DNA of 64,000 bases from Clostridia bacterium. GTDB lineage: Bacteria > Bacillota > Clostridia > Oscillospirales > Acutalibacteraceae. This document shows, in pieces, positions 1-7,719 of this stretch (positions are counted from its first letter, which is position 1; every line of letters starts with the position of its first letter). The notes below the pieces were generated by a model. The model saw nothing but the letters and a program-made list of their open reading frames with translations. It searched no databases and was not told the DNA's origin. The DNA lies in the NCBI GenBank assembly GCA_017516745.1, contig JAFXBF010000005.1, positions 1-64,000 on the forward strand, in the 5' to 3' direction. The position numbers were made by a program, and so were the translations under genes.

Positions 1-135
1 ACACAGACCCGTTTACGGGTAAGTAAGTAACAAACCTTTGCGGTTGGTAGTCGTAGGGTGCGCCTCCAGGCGTTGCCAGTATAGGAAGGGCTTTGCCCGC
101 ATATGAAGAACCCCCGGCTAAGCCGGGGGGTTCCT
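1..135 (+). mobile_element. Hairpin-rich end, possibly IS200/IS605 right end with omega-RNA-like fold
   Basis: Five hairpins follow one another in 135 bases: ACCCGT/ACGGGT at 7-20, AACC/GGTT at 33-45, CGCCT/AGGCG at 61-72, GGGC/GCCC at 88-98 and a long GC-rich stem at 108-133 (GAACCCCCGGCT pairing with AGCCGGGGGGTTC with one bulged G). No open reading frame fits. Such a hairpin series ending in a strong stem is typical of the 3' end of tnpB loci, where the guide (omega) RNA overlaps the right end of IS200/IS605 elements. The tnpB gene itself would lie to the left of the window, so this assignment is inference. The last stem could instead be a plain terminator, but it lacks a good T run. Confidence 0.4.
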
Positions 136-232
136 ATTGTAATCAAATGTCCATTTTTAAATTTAGCTAAATACAATCACACTTTTTTATGTTAAAATAT
201 GTCTAACAAAAAAAGAAATGAGGTATTGAATT

Positions 233-589
233 ATGGGAAAACAAATTGAAAATTTTTTTGAATTAAAGGATGTTTGCAGAAGTGCTGGCTTGTGGTATGT
301 TGGCTCGTTTATGAGCGAGTTTTTGGATAAACGTGACTGGTGGGAAAACAAAGAAACCAAAGAAAGATTTATAGCATATATGCATAACGAATATGAAGGT
401 ATTGATTCCGATGTTTCTGGAACACGAACAAGAGTGAACTGTGTAATAAGAATAATTGAATCAGGGTATGTAAAAGATGCGTTGAATCTTGTTTTACAGG
501 CTAATGATGAAAAACTTGGTTGTGTTGAATCAAAAGTCAATGCGCAAATGGTTTTGGATGCTTTTGAAAGTGGCGAATATACCGAGTAA
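233..589 (+). CDS. Hypothetical 118-residue protein
   Basis: I do not recognise this small protein. It is 118 residues, rich in acidic residues and aromatic residues near the N terminus, has no signal peptide or membrane segment, and looks soluble and alpha-helical. The ATG at 233 follows a purine-rich site (AGAAATGAGG) about 5-10 bases upstream. It stands alone between a possible mobile-element end on its left and the MerR gene on its right, so it may be an accessory gene. Its AT-rich codon use differs from the more GC-rich genes downstream, which is compatible with acquisition by transfer. No function is proposed. Confidence 0.6.
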   Translation: MGKQIENFFELKDVCRSAGLWYVGSFMSEFLDKRDWWENKETKERFIAYMHNEYEGIDSDVSGTRTRVNCVIRIIESGYVKDALNLVLQANDEKLGCVESKVNAQMVLDAFESGEYTE

Positions 590-616
590 TAATTTATAAA
601 ATTTTTTCAAAACCTA

Positions 617-647
617 TTGACTCTAAACTTTACTTCAGGTTTACAAT
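617..647 (+). promoter_or_regulatory. MerR-type promoter with 19-bp spacer
   Basis: TTGACT at 617-622 and TACAAT at 642-647 are separated by 19 bases. This overlong spacer is the hallmark of promoters that MerR-family activators remodel. The spacer holds an imperfect dyad (623-638), and AACCT (611-615) mirrors AGGTT (637-641). It lies directly upstream of the merR-like gene, which suggests autoregulation. Confidence 0.65.
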
Positions 648-694
648 ACGCTTGCAAGGTACCTTTGCCACATTGTTTTACGGAGGATATGCAA

Positions 695-1930
695 ATGAAA
701 ATCGGTGAATTTGCAAAGCTTTGCTCAACGAGAATTTCCGTGCTTCGCCACTACGACAAGGAAAAGCTGCTTGTGCCCGAATATACGGACGCTTTTTCGG
801 GCTACAGGTATTATTCGTCCGAACAGCTTCTTGTCTTTCGCCGCATAACCGCTTTGAAAAAGGCGGGTTTCAGCTTGCAGGAAATCCGTGCGCTGATTTC
901 TTCTGCAAAAACCAAGGAGGAAACGGCCGAAATGTTTTGCAGAAAGGAAAACGAGCTTCTTTCTGCACTCGAAAATCTTAAGGAGGCAAGGTTAATTATG
1001 ACAAAACTTAATATCACTTTCAAAAACGGTAAAGCTGTTTTTGCTCTTAACCCTGATGAGGAACTTATGAGCATCTGTTCGCTTGCAGAAGCCGAAATCA
1101 AGGCGGCAGATTATCAGCGTGTGTCACAGTACCGTGTTACGGGAAATGAAATAAGCTGTGACGTTATTGCGCTTGGTGAAGAAACAGACCTGCCCGACCT
1201 CAATCTGCCGTTTGAAAACGACGAAGAGGTTATCGGCAAATGGGCAATCCTCGGTGTCTATGCCGTAAAGCAGGATTTTTACGACGGAATACTCTGCGAT
1301 AATAAGGGCTTTTACGGCGGTGAACAGAAATATCTGTATTTCCTGCCTGACGGAGAGCAGTACTGGGCTTACTCATGGACAAAGGGCTATCTAATAAGCC
1401 CCGTGTACAACGAGTATGAAACGCAGAAAATCGGCGATGATCTTTATATGTTTGTAAGCCTTCGTGAGTATGAGTGTACCCGTGGCGGCAGACCTACCTG
1501 CCTTGTGCTCAAAAAGCTGGACAGCAACCGCTATACACCCGAACAGATAGCCCGTAAGGACGATATTGACAAGCCTTTTGTAAATGATGAACAGGTAATA
1601 GGCAAATGGCGAGCTCACTCCTTCCTCGGCTACAAGGGCGGTAAAAGCGAATTTCCGTCTGAAGAAGAGCCAATGGAGGACCTGTACTTTAAAGAGGTTG
1701 AGTTCTTTGAAGGCGGTCATTGCAGGCTCGTTTACGAGGACGATGTTTTTGAGGGTGACGACAAGGCGGTCTGGACTAAAAACTACCTTCTGCGCAAGTG
1801 GAACTGGTCAGCCTGCGAATACGAAATCAGAACGCATAATTCACTTGAATACCTGATTATCGAGTGGAAAAGCGGTGATTACCGCTACGGCGGCTACGAC
1901 ACGAATTATTACGTTTTTGTAAGAGCATAA
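695..1930 (+). CDS. MerR-family regulator with duplicated C-terminal sensor-like domain
   Basis: A 411-residue transcription factor. Residues 1-70 are a MerR winged-helix domain (MKIGEFAKL start, LRHYDKEKLL, GYRYY), followed by a predicted coiled coil (about 72-105) for dimerisation. The C-terminal part contains two copies of a beta-rich module, each opening with PF-x-NDE-x-VIGKW (172-183 and 294-305); similar modules occur at the ends of some Firmicutes sensor proteins such as BlaR1-like ones. The start at 695 is chosen because GGAGG (682-686) is 8 bases upstream; a longer reading frame back to 617 would start inside the promoter's -35 box. The ligand is unknown. No target gene is obvious other than itself. 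Confidence 0.85.
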   Translation: MKIGEFAKLCSTRISVLRHYDKEKLLVPEYTDAFSGYRYYSSEQLLVFRRITALKKAGFSLQEIRALISSAKTKEETAEMFCRKENELLSALENLKEARLIMTKLNITFKNGKAVFALNPDEELMSICSLAEAEIKAADYQRVSQYRVTGNEISCDVIALGEETDLPDLNLPFENDEEVIGKWAILGVYAVKQDFYDGILCDNKGFYGGEQKYLYFLPDGEQYWAYSWTKGYLISPVYNEYETQKIGDDLYMFVSLREYECTRGGRPTCLVLKKLDSNRYTPEQIARKDDIDKPFVNDEQVIGKWRAHSFLGYKGGKSEFPSEEEPMEDLYFKEVEFFEGGHCRLVYEDDVFEGDDKAVWTKNYLLRKWNWSACEYEIRTHNSLEYLIIEWKSGDYRYGGYDTNYYVFVRA

Positions 1931-1945
1931 TTTTTGATTTAACGT

Positions 1946-1980
1946 AAAGGGCAGAGAACAAAAAATCTCTGTCCTTTTGT
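1946..1980 (+). terminator. Rho-independent terminator after the MerR gene
   Basis: AAAGGGCAGAGA pairs with TCTCTGTCCTTT across an A-rich loop and is followed by a short T-rich stretch. It closes the MerR transcription unit. Confidence 0.7.
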
Positions 1981-1986
1981 TGTGTA

Positions 1987-2015
1987 TTGTAAAAATGTTG
2001 GGATTGTGATATTAT
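1987..2015 (+). promoter_or_regulatory. Sigma-A-type promoter for the HIT gene
   Basis: TTGTAA (1987-1992) and TATTAT (2010-2015) are 17 bases apart, placed 28 bases before the HIT-family start codon and just after the preceding terminator. Confidence 0.5.
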
Positions 2016-2043
2016 TAAAAAAATTATTCAACGGGGTGATAAA

Positions 2044-2496
2044 ATGTCCTGTGATATGTGCAAGGTAATCGAACAAATCAAACGGGGCGAAAACCCGTGG
2101 TTTGTAAAGGAATTTGAAACAGGTTACCTGATATTAGGCTGGAATCAGCACTTTTACGGCTACAGTCTTTTTATTTGTAAACAGCACGTTGTTGAGCTTT
2201 TTGATTTGGACATTGACTACAGAACAAAATATATGCAGGAAATGGTTGTTGTTGCTGAGGCTGTGAAAAAAGCCTTCAATGCCGACAAAATCAATTACGA
2301 ATGTCTTGGCAACGGCGACGTTCACCTGCATTGGCATATTTTTCCGAGAAAATCGGGAGATTTGGGTGAATACGGCAACAACGGCAAAGGCCCCGTGTGG
2401 TGGCTGCCGAAAGAAATAATGTGGGATAAAAGCAATATACCTTCTTCTGACGAGCTTGAGGAGATGAAGCAAAGGCTTGTTGCGGAGTTCGGGTGA
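2044..2496 (+). CDS. HIT-family nucleotide hydrolase/transferase
   Basis: A 150-residue protein of the histidine-triad superfamily, which hydrolyse or transfer nucleotidyl groups on substrates such as AMP conjugates and dinucleoside polyphosphates. The triad H94-L-H96-W-H98 is present, preceded by a typical GNGDV segment, with the helix and strand region (residues 38-90) expected for the fold. A CxxC pair (C3, C6) at the extreme N terminus could bind zinc, as in some HIT proteins. The ATG at 2044 follows CGGGGTGA. The gene seems to be transcribed alone from its own promoter. The exact substrate cannot be told from sequence. Confidence 0.85.
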   Translation: MSCDMCKVIEQIKRGENPWFVKEFETGYLILGWNQHFYGYSLFICKQHVVELFDLDIDYRTKYMQEMVVVAEAVKKAFNADKINYECLGNGDVHLHWHIFPRKSGDLGEYGNNGKGPVWWLPKEIMWDKSNIPSSDELEEMKQRLVAEFG

Positions 2497-2514
2497 CAAA
2501 TTACAGTTTGTCTA

Positions 2515-2870
2515 ATTCTTTTCCACCTCATCCACCGCCGTGCGGCGGTCCCCCTTCCCCTCAAGGGGAAGGCAAGAAAAGTTACTGCTATAGTTAATGG
2601 CTTCCCCTACGAGGAAGATTCCCCCACAGTGTGGGGGAAATGTCTGCAAAGCAGACAAAGGGGGACGGCCTCCGTCAGAGGAAGCTGTCACCGCAGGTGA
2701 CTGATGAGGTGTATGCGGAGCATTAACCTCCTTTTCAAAGGAGGTGGATTTTGACGAAGTCAAAAGATGGAGGATTGAAAATTTTATGTTGATTAAGTTT
2801 TCAACAAGCAACCCTCAGTCACTTCGTGACAGCTCCCTTGAAAGGGAGCTATTGACAATCGCTTTTACGC
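2515..2870. repeat. Cluster of small palindromic intergenic repeats
   Basis: The 425-base gap between the HIT and GNAT genes has no credible gene but at least eight short hairpins: ACCGCC/GGCGGT (2534-2549), CCTTCCCC/GGGGAAGG (2553-2572), CTTCC/GGAAG (2601-2617), CCCCCAC/GTGGGGG (2621-2637), TGTCTGC/GCAGACA (2641-2657), GTCACC/GGTGAC (2687-2701), CCTCCTTT/AAAGGAGG (2727-2744), GTCAC/GTGAC (2818-2830) and AGCTCCCTT/AAGGGAGCT (2831-2850). The arrangement resembles the dispersed palindromic units common between genes of gut Clostridia. It may be non-autonomous mobile DNA or an RNA-processing element; the function is unknown. Confidence 0.65.
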
Positions 2871-2921
2871 CCGAGAACATCTCGACAAGCCGTAATTTGA
2901 ATAAACAACGGAGAATGTTTT

Positions 2922-3392
2922 ATGAATTTTACTTGGGCTGATTACAAAACCGAATACGCCTCGTTGGTTGACTCATGGCTGGATGATACGGCTGTGAGAA
3001 TGACGGGCATTGAAGACGGCTTTGACGATGAATGGCGTGCCACGCTTGATGAGGCGAAAAATTTCCCCGGCTGCAAGGATTTCTGCAAAATAGTGTCCGA
3101 AAACGGTGTGCCGTTTGCCGCTGTAAAATACGGATTTTATCAGAATAATGCCACGGTTTCCGTAATTATCGTTGACCCTGCACAAAGGGGAAAGGGCAGA
3201 GGCACGGCTGTGCTGCGTGAATTGGTTGCGAACGTAAACGCTCTTGTCGGCGAAAAGGTCGACAAATTCGATGCGGTGGTTTTTCCAAGCAATGCATCGT
3301 CACAAAGGGCTTTTGAAAAGGCGGGCTTTGTCTTTGATTACGCCCACGAGGACGGCGATGCGCTGTACTATTCATTTAAGATAGGTGACTGA
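2922..3392 (+). CDS. GNAT-family N-acetyltransferase
   Basis: A 156-residue acetyltransferase of the GCN5-related family. The acetyl-CoA pyrophosphate-binding loop Q88-RGKGR-G94 follows strand beta-4 (VSVIIVDP), and the C-terminal part has the usual N-x-S-x(2)-AFEKAGF segment where the acetyl-CoA-side strands splay. The substrate is not predictable; side activities range from amino-sugar to ribosomal-protein acetylation. The ATG at 2922 is preceded by CGGAG (2909-2913). The stop is two bases before the following methyltransferase start, so the two are probably cotranscribed. Confidence 0.85.
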   Translation: MNFTWADYKTEYASLVDSWLDDTAVRMTGIEDGFDDEWRATLDEAKNFPGCKDFCKIVSENGVPFAAVKYGFYQNNATVSVIIVDPAQRGKGRGTAVLRELVANVNALVGEKVDKFDAVVFPSNASSQRAFEKAGFVFDYAHEDGDALYYSFKIGD

Positions 3393-3394
3393 AA

Positions 3395-4543
3395 ATGAAT
3401 GAACTTCAGGAATACATAAACAAAATATTTGCCGACGGTATTCACAAGGCTGTCATAAGCAAGCCCAAGGGCAAGGAGAGCGAATACCGCAAAATTACGG
3501 TGGAACGCTTGGCGAAATTTTACCAGATAGCAAAATACACCGAAAAGCAGGTTTTTCACGAAAACGTGCCGTTTGACAAAATTGGCGAGCGCTGCTTTGA
3601 AATTACGGACGGGCAGTATCTTCAGCTCAATGCCTGGGGTGAGGAAAAGGAGCACTGTGTTACAGTTTCCAAAAAGGGAAAGGTATTTTACGGTGCAAAA
3701 AAGAACGCTTCTGCTGTGAAAAATCAGCCTGCTTCCCACAACAGACAAAAGCAGTACATTCTCCCCGAGGGTCAGGTTATCGAGCCGCTTGTAGATATGG
3801 GCATATTTACCAAAGAGGGCAGGGTAGTGCAGTCTATGTACGACAAGTACAGGCAGATTAACCGCTTCGTTGAGCTGATTGACGACTGCATAAAGCAGAA
3901 TAATTACAAGAAGCTCAATATTATTGATTTCGGCTGCGGCAAATCTTATCTGACATTTATCGTTTACTACTACCTGACCGAAATAAGAAAAATTGAGGCA
4001 AACATAATCGGTCTGGATTTGAAAAAGGATGTAATCGAAAAGTGCAACAAGGCCGCTCAAAAATACGGCTACGAAAACCTACATTTTGAGCTTGGTGACA
4101 TCAACGGCTACAAGTGCCCGTTTGACGTTGATATGGTCATAACTCTTCACGCCTGCGATACCGCAACGGATTTTGCGCTTTTTAACGCAATAAACTGGAA
4201 CGCCAAAATGATTTTTTCCGTTCCCTGCTGTCAGCACGAGCTTAACAATCAGCTTTCAACTCAAAATCTTTCCTTGCTCACACGCTACGGTATAATTCAG
4301 GAGCGTTTTGCCGCCCTGCTTACCGATTCCGTCAGGGCAAATCTGCTTGAATACTGCGGCTACAAAACGCAGGTGCTTGAATTTATCGACCTTTCACATA
4401 CGCCTAAAAACCTGCTCATCCGTGCCGTGCTCAACCCGAGTGCAACAAAAAAAGCAAAGGAAAAAGCCCTTGCCGAGGTCAAGGCGGCAATAGGCGAATT
4501 CAACGTAAAACCAACGCTTTACGAGCTTATCGTTAATAAATAA
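3395..4543 (+). CDS. Class I SAM-dependent methyltransferase (Methyltransf_32-like)
   Basis: A 382-residue protein with a C-terminal Rossmann methyltransferase domain. Motif I is IIDFGCGKSYLTF (176-188), the acidic ribose-binding position is in IIGLDLK (around 208), and LHACDTATD (251-259) plus VPCCQHEL (277-283) are conserved features of the Methyltransf_32 group, proposed to act on RNA. The first 130 residues form a separate domain that could recognise substrate. The start is two bases after the GNAT stop, consistent with a two-gene operon closed by the terminator at 4551. The methyl acceptor is unknown. Confidence 0.75.
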   Translation: MNELQEYINKIFADGIHKAVISKPKGKESEYRKITVERLAKFYQIAKYTEKQVFHENVPFDKIGERCFEITDGQYLQLNAWGEEKEHCVTVSKKGKVFYGAKKNASAVKNQPASHNRQKQYILPEGQVIEPLVDMGIFTKEGRVVQSMYDKYRQINRFVELIDDCIKQNNYKKLNIIDFGCGKSYLTFIVYYYLTEIRKIEANIIGLDLKKDVIEKCNKAAQKYGYENLHFELGDINGYKCPFDVDMVITLHACDTATDFALFNAINWNAKMIFSVPCCQHELNNQLSTQNLSLLTRYGIIQERFAALLTDSVRANLLEYCGYKTQVLEFIDLSHTPKNLLIRAVLNPSATKKAKEKALAEVKAAIGEFNVKPTLYELIVNK

Positions 4544-4550
4544 CTCTCTT

Positions 4551-4578
4551 AAAAAGACTGCCTTCTGCGGTCTTTTTT
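4551..4578 (+). terminator. Rho-independent terminator
   Basis: AAAAAGAC (4551-4558) pairs with GTCTTTTT (4570-4577) and runs into T residues, directly after the methyltransferase stop. Confidence 0.7.
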
Positions 4579-4587
4579 CTTTGCGTG

Positions 4588-4648
4588 TTGACATTTCTTT
4601 GCAACCATGCTAACATATACATAGAGCGCCGAGGTATCGAAGCTCTAT
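4588..4648 (+). promoter_or_regulatory. padR promoter with downstream inverted repeat
   Basis: TTGACA (4588-4593) and TAACAT (4611-4616) are 17 bases apart. Just downstream, ATAGAGC (4621-4627) and GCTCTAT (4642-4648) form a perfect 7-bp inverted repeat overlapping the likely transcription start. This is the place where a PadR dimer would be expected to repress its own operon; the operator role is inferred. Confidence 0.6.
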
Positions 4649-4670
4649 GCATTAAAAAGGAGGTAGAATT

Positions 4671-5015
4671 ATGAACATTAAAAAAGAGCTTTCAAAGGGC
4701 AGTAGCTCGCTGCTTGTGCTTTCCGTGCTTGAGAGCAGGGATATGTACGGCTACCAGATAATCAAGGAAATTGAGCTGCGCAGCGAAAAGGTGTTTTCGT
4801 TCAAGGAGGGCACGCTTTACCCGATTCTCCACGCCTTTGAAAACAACGGTTTTGTGAAATCCTACTGGGATGAAAGTGAGCAGGGCAGAAAAAGGAAGTA
4901 TTATAAAATCACAAAGAAGGGGCTTAAGGCACTCAAGGAGTCCAAGGAGGAATGGACGGCTTATTCTTCGGCAGTCGGCAAGGTTATAAACGGTAAAGCG
5001 ATTGCCGTAAACTGA
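4671..5015 (+). CDS. PadR-family transcriptional regulator
   Basis: A 114-residue winged-helix regulator. It has the PadR signature: an N-terminal SLLVLSVLESRDMYGYQI helix-turn-helix entry, FKEGTLYPILHAFENNGF recognition helix and a KYYKITKKG wing, with a short C-terminal dimerisation helix, which places it in the small PadR-s2-like class. It has a strong AAGGAGGT ribosome site (4657-4664). Twelve bases separate it from the membrane protein downstream, the standard PadR/permease-prefix-protein pairing in Firmicutes, where the regulator usually responds to envelope stress or small ligands. Likely autorepressed through the inverted repeat at 4621-4648. Confidence 0.9.
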   Translation: MNIKKELSKGSSSLLVLSVLESRDMYGYQIIKEIELRSEKVFSFKEGTLYPILHAFENNGFVKSYWDESEQGRKRKYYKITKKGLKALKESKEEWTAYSSAVGKVINGKAIAVN

Positions 5016-5027
5016 GGAGGTATAGGC

Positions 5028-6527
5028 ATGAACAGAATTAATGATTATGTTAATTCACTTGTCCCATCCAATATTCCTAAGTTCAAGCAGCAAAATATCC
5101 GTGAAGAGCTGCTTTCCCACATTTTTGACAGAATAGATTATTACAAGGAAATCGGCTACGATACGGATTCGGCAATCGACAAAGCCCTTTGTGATATGGG
5201 CGAGGATGAAGAAACGAAATCGTCCGTCAGAAAAAGATTTGAAGAGCTTCATTTTGAGCGTACCTGGTGGTCGTTTGTTGTCGGTACGGTGATTCTTGCA
5301 ATGAACTGGCTGTGCTGGCCTTTAGGGCTGTGGGTAATATCTGCAGATTTTAACGACGAGCCCACCGCTTTTACAGCCTTTATCAGCTTTGTAATGGTAT
5401 TTGTTATGCTCTTCGGAATTGTCTTTGCACGGGTGAAAAAATACCGCAAAATGCTCGTGGGCATAGGCGTTGCGAATGTAATTGTAGCAGGCTGTTTTCT
5501 GGTTTGCTTCTATCCGCAGTCAGCTTTTTACGTTCTGGATTTAAACATATTTTGCCTGATTGACCGTTTTACGCCGTTTTATATGGTTGATTTTCTTGAA
5601 TACTATGTCGGCGGTTTTTTCTTTATATACTGTATTGTGTTTCTGGCGCTTTGCTCGCTTTACTGCTTTACCATGGCTGTCCTTATTAAAAAAGGTAAAG
5701 CCAAAACTGTTAAAAACGAAAAAAGAAAAGTGATTTCATTTGTAGCTGTCTATTTTGCAGTGGCTGTCTTTTCCTGTGCTATTTATCCGTGGAGCGAGGC
5801 TTACGAAAGAGATTATCCGAAGTGGTTTAATGAGTACAGCAGCTGCATCAGTGAAGAAACAGGCGTGCTTTATGACAATATAGAATTGCTTGACGATTAC
5901 CGGGAAGCTGCCGACTATCTTACGGAAAACGGCTGGATGTCAATTGAAGCTTATGAAAAGACCTTGGACAAGGTTACGGCAAAGCAGTTTCGTGGTGAAA
6001 TCAGACGCTTCAGCTTTGAAAGCGGTTACGAGGTGTGGTTTAACCCTGCAAAGCTGAGGGATATCAGCGGAAACGGTTTTATTGCTGTGCGTAAAAATGA
6101 TGATAATAAAATCAGCGGAAAAAGCGTTGGTAACATCAACTCGGAAATGTATGACTCTGGTTTAGGCTTCGGCTATTCACGCCCGAGTGATCAGAGACGG
6201 GATGATATGAAAGAACTTATCGCTGCTTTCGATAAGCTGAAAACAGGCGACAGGGAAGAAGACGTTATGGCATTTTTCGGTGCTGATATCGGTTTCGTTT
6301 ATCAGTACGGTGAGGTTTACACAAAATCAGCTTCGCTTGAAAACGGCATTTTGAAAACCTATTACCGTGTTTACAGCTACGGTACGGTTTATCCGAATGA
6401 AAAAAGCTGGCATGACCGTGTCAATAGCAGGTATTTCGAGTTTACCTTTGAAGACGGTCTGCTTACCGAGGGTAAAATACACTGGAACGATTATCCCGAC
6501 GGCTATGAATACCGTTCGATAAAATAG
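5028..6527 (+). CDS. Membrane protein with permease-prefix (DUF1700-like) N domain
   Basis: A 499-residue protein. Residues 1-75 are a helical soluble domain of the kind found in front of permeases and DUF1700 proteins next to PadR genes (NIREELLSHI, AIDKALCDMGEDEE). Then come about five hydrophobic segments (roughly 80-100, 110-130, 140-160, 195-220, 235-255). The rest, about residue 256 to the end, is a hydrophilic domain, probably on the outer face, with no family I recognise. It is cotranscribed with the PadR gene, with a GAGGAGGT site before ATG 5028. A role in envelope homeostasis is inference from context only. Confidence 0.7.
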   Translation: MNRINDYVNSLVPSNIPKFKQQNIREELLSHIFDRIDYYKEIGYDTDSAIDKALCDMGEDEETKSSVRKRFEELHFERTWWSFVVGTVILAMNWLCWPLGLWVISADFNDEPTAFTAFISFVMVFVMLFGIVFARVKKYRKMLVGIGVANVIVAGCFLVCFYPQSAFYVLDLNIFCLIDRFTPFYMVDFLEYYVGGFFFIYCIVFLALCSLYCFTMAVLIKKGKAKTVKNEKRKVISFVAVYFAVAVFSCAIYPWSEAYERDYPKWFNEYSSCISEETGVLYDNIELLDDYREAADYLTENGWMSIEAYEKTLDKVTAKQFRGEIRRFSFESGYEVWFNPAKLRDISGNGFIAVRKNDDNKISGKSVGNINSEMYDSGLGFGYSRPSDQRRDDMKELIAAFDKLKTGDREEDVMAFFGADIGFVYQYGEVYTKSASLENGILKTYYRVYSYGTVYPNEKSWHDRVNSRYFEFTFEDGLLTEGKIHWNDYPDGYEYRSIK

Positions 6528-6621
6528 TGTTTAATTATGAATTGACCCATATATTTATTTTAAAATAACGCTGTATTGCATATATTTGCATACATGTTGT
6601 ATTATTTATACAAAAAAAGGC

Positions 6622-6650
6622 TTGCAAATTTCTTTTTCATAGTTTATAAT
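6622..6650 (+). promoter_or_regulatory. Sigma-A promoter of the TRAP operon
   Basis: TTGCAA (6622-6627), 17-base spacer, perfect TATAAT (6645-6650), placed 68 bases upstream of the receptor start. The rest of the 190-base gap shows no other clear signal. Confidence 0.75.
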
Positions 6651-6717
6651 AGTAAAGACTTTAGTTTCGTAAACGGGCTTTTGCGGTTTTACGGAACAAA
6701 TAACAGGAGGTAAACTT

Positions 6718-7719
6718 ATGAAGAAAAGATTAGCAATCGTTCTCTCCCTCGTACTTGCACTTTCAATGCTGCTTCTCACAGCTTGCGGTGACAAGCCCAA
6801 TCAGGACCCCGCAAACGACCCCGTAGCAGGTGACCTTGCCGCACAGGAAATTTACGTCGGCACAGGCGGTTCAACAGGTACATACTACGGCTTCTGTAAC
6901 ACGATTTCTTCCATCCTTAAGGAAAAAGTCGGCGCAAACCTTATGATTCAGTCCTCCGGTGCTTCCAAGGCTAACATTCTTGGTATTGCTGACGGCGAAG
7001 TTGATATGGCTATCGTTCAGAACGACGTTATGGACTACGCTTACAACGGCACATCTCTCTTTGCAGATGTCGGCGCTATCAAGTCCTTCTCCACACTCGG
7101 CGCAGCTTATGCTGAGGTCTGCCAGATTGTTGCAAGAGCAGATTCCGGCATCAAGACAGTTGCCGACCTTGCAGGCAAGAAGGTTTCCGTAGGCGACAGC
7201 GGCAGCGGTGTTGAATTCAACGCACAGCAGATTCTCGGCGCATACGACATCACCTTCGAGCAGATTGAAAAGCAGAACCTCAGCTTCCAGGCATCCGCAG
7301 ATGCTCTCAAGGATGGCAAGATTGACGCTTTCTTCTGCACAGCAGGTGCTCCCACAGTTGCTATCACAGACCTTTCCACAACAACAGGTATCGTTCTTGT
7401 TGAAATTGATGCTGAGCATCTTGCAAAGCTTCAGTCCGAATACGGCTTCTATGCTGAGTACAAGGTTCCCGCAGGCACATACAACGGTATCGATGCTGAC
7501 GCTACAACAGTTGCTGTTAAGGCTACTTTCATCGTAAGCAACGACCTTGACGAGGAAACAGTTTACCAGCTTACAAAGGCTATCTACGAGAACAAGGATG
7601 AATACACACACGAAAAGGCAGCAGAAATGAGCCTTGAGTATGCTGTATCCAGCATTTCCGTTCCCTTCCATCCCGGTGCAGAAAGATACTTTAAAGAGGT
7701 TGGCGCAATCGCTGAATGA
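6718..7719 (+). CDS. TAXI-family TRAP transporter solute-binding lipoprotein
   Basis: A 333-residue extracytoplasmic receptor. It opens with a lysine-bearing signal peptide ending in an LTAC lipobox (lipidated Cys23), so it is anchored to the outer face of the membrane. The mature part carries the TAXI-TRAP features: GTGGSTGTYYGFCN near its start, a GEVDMAIVQNDV segment and GKKVSVGDSGSGVEFNAQQ. TAXI receptors bind small organic acids or amino acids such as glutamate; the ligand here is undetermined. It has a strong AGGAGG site and its codon choice is highly uniform (for example ACA for threonine, CTT for leucine), which suggests strong expression. Its stop overlaps the next start. Confidence 0.92.
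   Translation: MKKRLAIVLSLVLALSMLLLTACGDKPNQDPANDPVAGDLAAQEIYVGTGGSTGTYYGFCNTISSILKEKVGANLMIQSSGASKANILGIADGEVDMAIVQNDVMDYAYNGTSLFADVGAIKSFSTLGAAYAEVCQIVARADSGIKTVADLAGKKVSVGDSGSGVEFNAQQILGAYDITFEQIEKQNLSFQASADALKDGKIDAFFCTAGAPTVAITDLSTTTGIVLVEIDAEHLAKLQSEYGFYAEYKVPAGTYNGIDADATTVAVKATFIVSNDLDEETVYQLTKAIYENKDEYTHEKAAEMSLEYAVSSISVPFHPGAERYFKEVGAIAE

Noticed and set aside
617..694. Longer MerR protein from TTG 617
   Set aside because: This TTG is part of the -35 box, so it would not be in the mRNA.
2515..2870. CRISPR array
   Set aside because: The hairpins differ from one another, and there is no regular repeat-spacer period or cas gene.
2744..2941. 65-residue open reading frame on the + strand
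   Set aside because: It runs through the palindromic repeats, has no family resemblance and overlaps the GNAT start in another frame.
3368..4060. 230-residue open frame on the minus strand
   Set aside because: It is antisense to the methyltransferase gene, which has clear motifs and a ribosome site; the frame is a codon-bias shadow.
6871..7671. 266-residue cysteine-rich frame on the minus strand
   Set aside because: It mirrors the strongly biased TAXI receptor gene and has no motif or ribosome site of its own.
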